A stretch of DNA of 8,353 nt. It comes from Alphaproteobacteria bacterium. Its GTDB lineage: Bacteria; Pseudomonadota; Alphaproteobacteria; Zavarziniales; Zavarziniaceae. The position numbers were made by a program, and so were the translations under genes. This document shows positions 5,488 through 8,353 of the stretch, one piece after another. The DNA is taken from the NCBI GenBank assembly GCA_021774355.1, contig JAJFJE010000225.1, positions 1-8,353 on the forward strand, given 5' to 3'. The number at the start of each line of letters is the position of its first letter. Within the stretch, counting starts at the first letter, position 1. The notes under the pieces were generated by a model. The model did not search any database. It saw only the letters and a program-made list of their open reading frames with translations, and was not told where the DNA came from.

Positions 5488-7254
5488 TCACCGGTCCCTC
5501 CCATGGTCGGGCGCGGCGAGCGCCGCCGCGGCCTCGTTTCCGCCCAGGGCCGCGCAGGTAAAGCGATAGCCCAGGTCGACGGCCCGGTCGAAAGCCCGCC
5601 AATTCAGGAAATCGACCCCCTCGACCGGCGGCACCAGGTAGAGGTCGGCGCCATGGTCCGGCGGCAGGCCGTCCACCGATTTCAGGGTCCCGGCACGGAG
5701 CAGGATCTGGAAGATATTGGGCATATGGGCGCGCCGGCGGAACACCAGGCGATCGAACCAGTTGCCATAGGGCATCGGATCGGCGGCGGAAAAGGCGATT
5801 GCCTCGCCGACATCGACGGCGATCACCGCGCCGCGCGCCGCCTGGCGCATCGGCCCGACCGGCAGATTGTCCAGAACGCCGCCATCGGCATAGAGCTCGC
5901 CATTGGCGACCCAGGGCGGCATGATTCCCGGAATGGCAACACTGGCGCGCAGCCATTGCCACAACAAGCCGCGGCGATGGACCGCGAGGACGCCCGACGA
6001 CAGGTTGGTGGAGACGCAGAAGAAGGGCAGCCAGAGATCCTCGATCCGCAACTCGCCAAAGGCCTGGCGCAGCAGGCCGGTGACCTTGTGGCCGCTGGTC
6101 AGGGCAACCACCGGCACGGTCAGGTCGTTCACCGGGCTGGTCCGGACGAAGGCCGCGCGCAGCTGCGCGGTCAGGGCGTCGAGCGGCCACTGGGCCGCCA
6201 GCCCGGCGCCGATGACGGCGCCGATCGAACAGCCGCCGATCTGGTCGACGGCGATCGCCGCCTCGCGCAGCGCCCGGGCCGCCCCGACATGGGCAAAGCC
6301 GCGGGCGCCGCCGCCCGACAGCACCAGGCCGGTCGCCTTGCCGGCCAGTTGCCGGGCCAGGCGTGCGGCATCGGCCGGCTTGCCGATGCGGATATGGTGA
6401 TGGGCATCGAGGGTCCGGCCGCCCAGCCAGTGACTGGTATCGCTGGGCATGGCGAGGCCGGGCGGTTGCAGCAGCACCAGGTCGGTCGGCAAATGCCGCG
6501 CGGCGGCCAGTTCCTCAAGCGGGTGGCGGCAGCGCGGATCGCCGACCGTCGCCTCGGCCACCAGAATTACCATGTCGGCCTGGCGCAGGCATAGCTGGGA
6601 CCACGGGCTTGCCGCCGCGTCGCCGCGATAGAGCACGTAGTCGTGGGCGGTTTCGATCCGGTGAAACCAGTCGGTCGTCTCCTCGGCCGCCTCGTCGCCA
6701 TCGACCAGCCGGGTCCGGCCGTGATCGCACAGGGCTGTGGCCAGGTGGTGGCTGAACATGGCGAAACCGCCCATCGGCCCGATCGGCAGCAGGGCGAAGC
6801 TGCGCGGGCGCAGGCTTGCTGGGCCTTTTGCACTCTGGGCGACCTCGAAACGGCGGACGATCTGCCGGGTCATGCCGAGCATGGCCGCCGGATAGGCCAG
6901 CACCAGGGTCTCGAACACCGCCTTCGAAAGATGGAGGATCTCGCAATCCCGCTCCGCCACCGCCATGGCCGAGCGGTCCCGGCCGGTCATCAGGCTCATC
7001 TCCCCGACGGTTTCCCCGGCATAGACCCGGGCCAGGCGCCGGCGGCTGCCGTCGGCCATCTGCCGGGTCACCACCAGGCTGCCGCGCAGCACGACATAGA
7101 GGGCGTCGCCGGGGTCACCTTCGACAAACAGGGACGCGCCGCCGGGCAGGCTGAACCAGGCGGCTTCGGCGGCCAGGCTGCGCTTGGCCGCCTGGTCCAG
7201 TTCGGCAAACAGGGGAACCCCGTCCAGCAAATCGATCAGGCTGTCTTCGGTCAT
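5488..7254 (-). CDS. Cyclic-nucleotide-binding patatin-like phospholipase, NTE/PNPLA6 type
   Basis: A 588-aa predicted serine hydrolase acting on (lyso)phospholipids. Residues about 7-125 form a CAP-ED cyclic-nucleotide-binding domain; its phosphate-binding cassette reads GEMSLMTGRDRSA (84-96), keeping the Gly-Glu and Arg-Ser contacts. Residues about 150-300 match the spacer of neuropathy target esterase (LPIGPMGGFAMFSHH, then YVLYRGDAAASPWSQ and LRQADMVILV), which resembles a degenerate MinD/ParA fold without a working P-loop. The patatin domain starts near 308: oxyanion loop SGGGARGFAH (313-322), nucleophile elbow GCSIG (341-345, Ser343) and catalytic Asp in DGG (457-459), so the Ser-Asp dyad is complete. 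There is no signal peptide or clear membrane helix, and one nucleotide domain against three in human NTE. The ATG at 7254 is 4 nt past the upstream hydrolase stop. The frame stays open to 7911, but that extension overlaps the upstream gene and has no domain character. GAGG is only 2 nt from the ATG, so translational coupling is likely. Confidence 0.93.
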   Translation of the reverse strand: MTEDSLIDLLDGVPLFAELDQAAKRSLAAEAAWFSLPGGASLFVEGDPGDALYVVLRGSLVVTRQMADGSRRRLARVYAGETVGEMSLMTGRDRSAMAVAERDCEILHLSKAVFETLVLAYPAAMLGMTRQIVRRFEVAQSAKGPASLRPRSFALLPIGPMGGFAMFSHHLATALCDHGRTRLVDGDEAAEETTDWFHRIETAHDYVLYRGDAAASPWSQLCLRQADMVILVAEATVGDPRCRHPLEELAAARHLPTDLVLLQPPGLAMPSDTSHWLGGRTLDAHHHIRIGKPADAARLARQLAGKATGLVLSGGGARGFAHVGAARALREAAIAVDQIGGCSIGAVIGAGLAAQWPLDALTAQLRAAFVRTSPVNDLTVPVVALTSGHKVTGLLRQAFGELRIEDLWLPFFCVSTNLSSGVLAVHRRGLLWQWLRASVAIPGIMPPWVANGELYADGGVLDNLPVGPMRQAARGAVIAVDVGEAIAFSAADPMPYGNWFDRLVFRRRAHMPNIFQILLRAGTLKSVDGLPPDHGADLYLVPPVEGVDFLNWRAFDRAVDLGYRFTCAALGGNEAAAALAAPDHGRDR

Positions 7255-7258
7255 GACC

Positions 7259-8164
7259 TCAGGCCAGCCACCAGCGGGCGCCCAGACCGGGATCGCCCGC
7301 GGCCGCGACCCGGCCCTCGTCATGGGCCTGGAGCAGGTGGGCGAGCATCGAGCGGGCGGCCGCGGCATGGAGGCCGGGCGCCAGCCCGAGATAGATCTGC
7401 GGCACCAGTTCGGCAATGGTCGCGGGCCCCCGCGCCAGGGCGTCGAGGATCTGCCGCTCGCGCTCTGCCCGGTGGGCCAGGAAGGCCTCGACATGGGGCC
7501 GCGGCGCGGTGATCGCCGGACCATGGGTCGGCCAGTAGACCCGGTCGTCCCGGCCGAGCAGCCGGCGCAGCGAGGCGAGGTAATCGGCCATGTCGCCGTC
7601 GGGCGGGCTGACGACGCTGGTCGACCAGCCCATGACATGGTCGCCGGTGAACAGGATGCCCGGCTCGCGCCAGGCGAAGCACAGGTGGTTCGAGGTGTGA
7701 CCCGGCGTGTGCAAGGCTTCGATGGTGTAACCGGGGCCGGCCACGACGTCGCCGTCGCCCAGCCGGATATCGGGTACGAAGTCGCGGTCGCCACCCTCCT
7801 CGACCTCGACCTCGCCAGCGGCGGCCGGCCGGCCGCCGTGGGGACCGAAGCCGTGGCTGGGCGCGCCGGTTGCCGCCTGCAGCAGGGCGGTGGCGGGGGA
7901 ATGGTCGACATGGGTATGGGTCACCAGGATGTGGCGTATCTTTTCATCGCCCAGGCCGTCGAGCAGCGCGGCGACGTGGTCGGGCAGCAGGGGGCCGGGA
8001 TCGATCACCGCCACCTCGCCGGCGCCGACCACATAGGTGCCGGTGCCGTGGAACGAGAACGGCGACGGGTTGCGGGCGACGATGCGGCGCAGGCCGGGGG
8101 CGACCGGTTCCAGCTTGCCGTAGCTGAAGTGCATCGCGCGGCGATAGGGGATGGCGACGACCAT
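7259..8164 (-). CDS. MBL-fold metallo-hydrolase, LACTB2-like
   Basis: A 301-aa cytoplasmic metallo-beta-lactamase-fold hydrolase. Metal ligands are all visible: HTHVDH (83-88), His156 in TPGHTSNH, Asp175 in FTGDHVMGW and His214 in WPTHGP. The layout, with a C-terminal winged-helix region (about 228-301), matches the LACTB2-like group, whose human member is an endoribonuclease; bacterial members are mostly annotated simply as MBL hydrolases, so the substrate (RNA, thioester or other ester) is open. The ATG at 8164 has GGAGG (8172-8176) 7 nt upstream; a later Met at residue 11 lacks such a site. The gene starts 23 nt after the prepilin-peptidase-like stop and ends 4 nt before the patatin start, so all three are probably co-transcribed. 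The pairing with a lipase suggests a shared pathway, but that is inference. Confidence 0.93.
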   Translation of the reverse strand: MVVAIPYRRAMHFSYGKLEPVAPGLRRIVARNPSPFSFHGTGTYVVGAGEVAVIDPGPLLPDHVAALLDGLGDEKIRHILVTHTHVDHSPATALLQAATGAPSHGFGPHGGRPAAAGEVEVEEGGDRDFVPDIRLGDGDVVAGPGYTIEALHTPGHTSNHLCFAWREPGILFTGDHVMGWSTSVVSPPDGDMADYLASLRRLLGRDDRVYWPTHGPAITAPRPHVEAFLAHRAERERQILDALARGPATIAELVPQIYLGLAPGLHAAAARSMLAHLLQAHDEGRVAAAGDPGLGARWWLA

Positions 8165-8171
8165 GGGATAC

Positions 8172-8176
8172 CCTCC
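8172..8176 (-). promoter_or_regulatory. Shine-Dalgarno that sets the MBL hydrolase start
   Basis: GGAGG on the minus strand lies 7 nt before the ATG at 8164. It supports this Met over the one 10 codons later, and over longer in-frame readings that would overlap the upstream gene. Confidence 0.7.
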
Positions 8177-8187
8177 GTGTCGCGATG

Positions 8188-8353
8188 CTACATCACGGGC
8201 GCGCCCAGCAGAACCAGCGCGCCGATACCGATGGCGAGACCGGGGCCGAAGGGCGCATCGCCGCCCTGGCGCACCAGCAGCGCCAGCGGCAGGGTGATCA
8301 GGGCGGCCACCAGCAGCGCCAGACCGAGCCCCAGGGGCCCCAGCCACAGGCCG
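8188..8353 (-). CDS. C-terminal end of a membrane protein, probably A24 prepilin peptidase (5' end outside window)
   Basis: Only the last 54 codons and the TAG stop (8188-8190) are in the window. They encode one hydrophobic stretch (LALLVAALITLPLALLV), a short polar turn (RQGGD), then APFGPGLAIGIGALVLLG and a short tail. The PFGPxLAxG pattern before a last membrane helix is typical of the C-terminus of A24 prepilin peptidases (PilD/GspO/CpaA type), inner-membrane enzymes that cleave and often methylate type IV pilin or type II pseudopilin leaders. The catalytic aspartates would lie upstream and cannot be checked. The reading frame is chosen because this hydrophobic reading fits a known family and the competing frame, rich in Arg and Pro, fits none. 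The stop is 23 nt before the MBL hydrolase start. Confidence 0.68.
   Translation of the reverse strand, partial: GLWLGPLGLGLALLVAALITLPLALLVRQGGDAPFGPGLAIGIGALVLLGAPVM

Noticed and set aside
7255..7911. N-terminal extension of the patatin protein by 219 residues
   Set aside because: It lies wholly inside the MBL hydrolase gene in another frame, is rich in Ser/Arg/Pro, and matches no domain. The cNMP domain begins naturally after the ATG at 7254.
8165..8347. 61-codon upstream extension of the MBL hydrolase
   Set aside because: It overlaps the 3' end of the membrane-protein gene, is low-complexity Arg/Gly/Ala, and the ATG at 8164 has a good Shine-Dalgarno sequence.

Overview
The window is a high-GC (by eye about two thirds or more) stretch of bacterial chromosome, probably from an alphaproteobacterium. 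The base composition, the ftsK and lolA homologues close together, and the neuropathy-target-esterase-like patatin suggest a Rhodospirillales-type organism. The genus cannot be fixed from this sequence alone. Every gene I can support lies on the minus strand, so transcription runs from high to low coordinates. The many plus-strand open frames, including one of 4.15 kb, are shadows of GC-rich minus-strand genes.

In transcription order: (1) 8188-8353, the last 54 codons of an integral membrane protein resembling the C-terminus of an A24 prepilin peptidase. (2) 7259-8164, a LACTB2-like metallo-beta-lactamase-fold hydrolase starting 23 nt downstream. (3) 5488-7254, a 588-aa protein with a cyclic-nucleotide-binding domain, a MinD-like spacer and a patatin lipase domain (NTE/PNPLA6 type), starting 4 nt after the hydrolase stop. 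These three look like one operon. (4) 2942-5356, ftsK, an 804-aa DNA translocase with a short linker. (5) 2016-2735, an alpha/beta-fold hydrolase of the HNL/SABP2-like methylesterase type. (6) 1256-1903, lolA, the periplasmic lipoprotein carrier. (7) 1-1137, a glutamine synthetase-family enzyme (PuuA/gamma-glutamylpolyamine synthetase-like), cut at its 3' end by the window edge.

Functionally the window mixes cell division and chromosome segregation (FtsK), envelope biogenesis (LolA), probable lipid turnover under cyclic-nucleotide control (the NTE-like protein with its hydrolase partner) and nitrogen or polyamine metabolism (the GS-family enzyme). No gene-free stretch exceeds 300 bases. The longest gap, 2736-2941, holds a perfect 19-bp inverted repeat with a 3-nt loop that includes the ftsK stop codon, and a strong Shine-Dalgarno sequence for the hydrolase.

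I see no tRNA, rRNA, CRISPR array, insertion sequence or phage gene, and no convincing evidence of a wholly new system. The observations most worth following are the ftsK stop-codon palindrome, the bacterial NTE-like protein coupled to an MBL hydrolase, and the alpha/beta hydrolase whose expected catalytic acid appears to be replaced by Gln.
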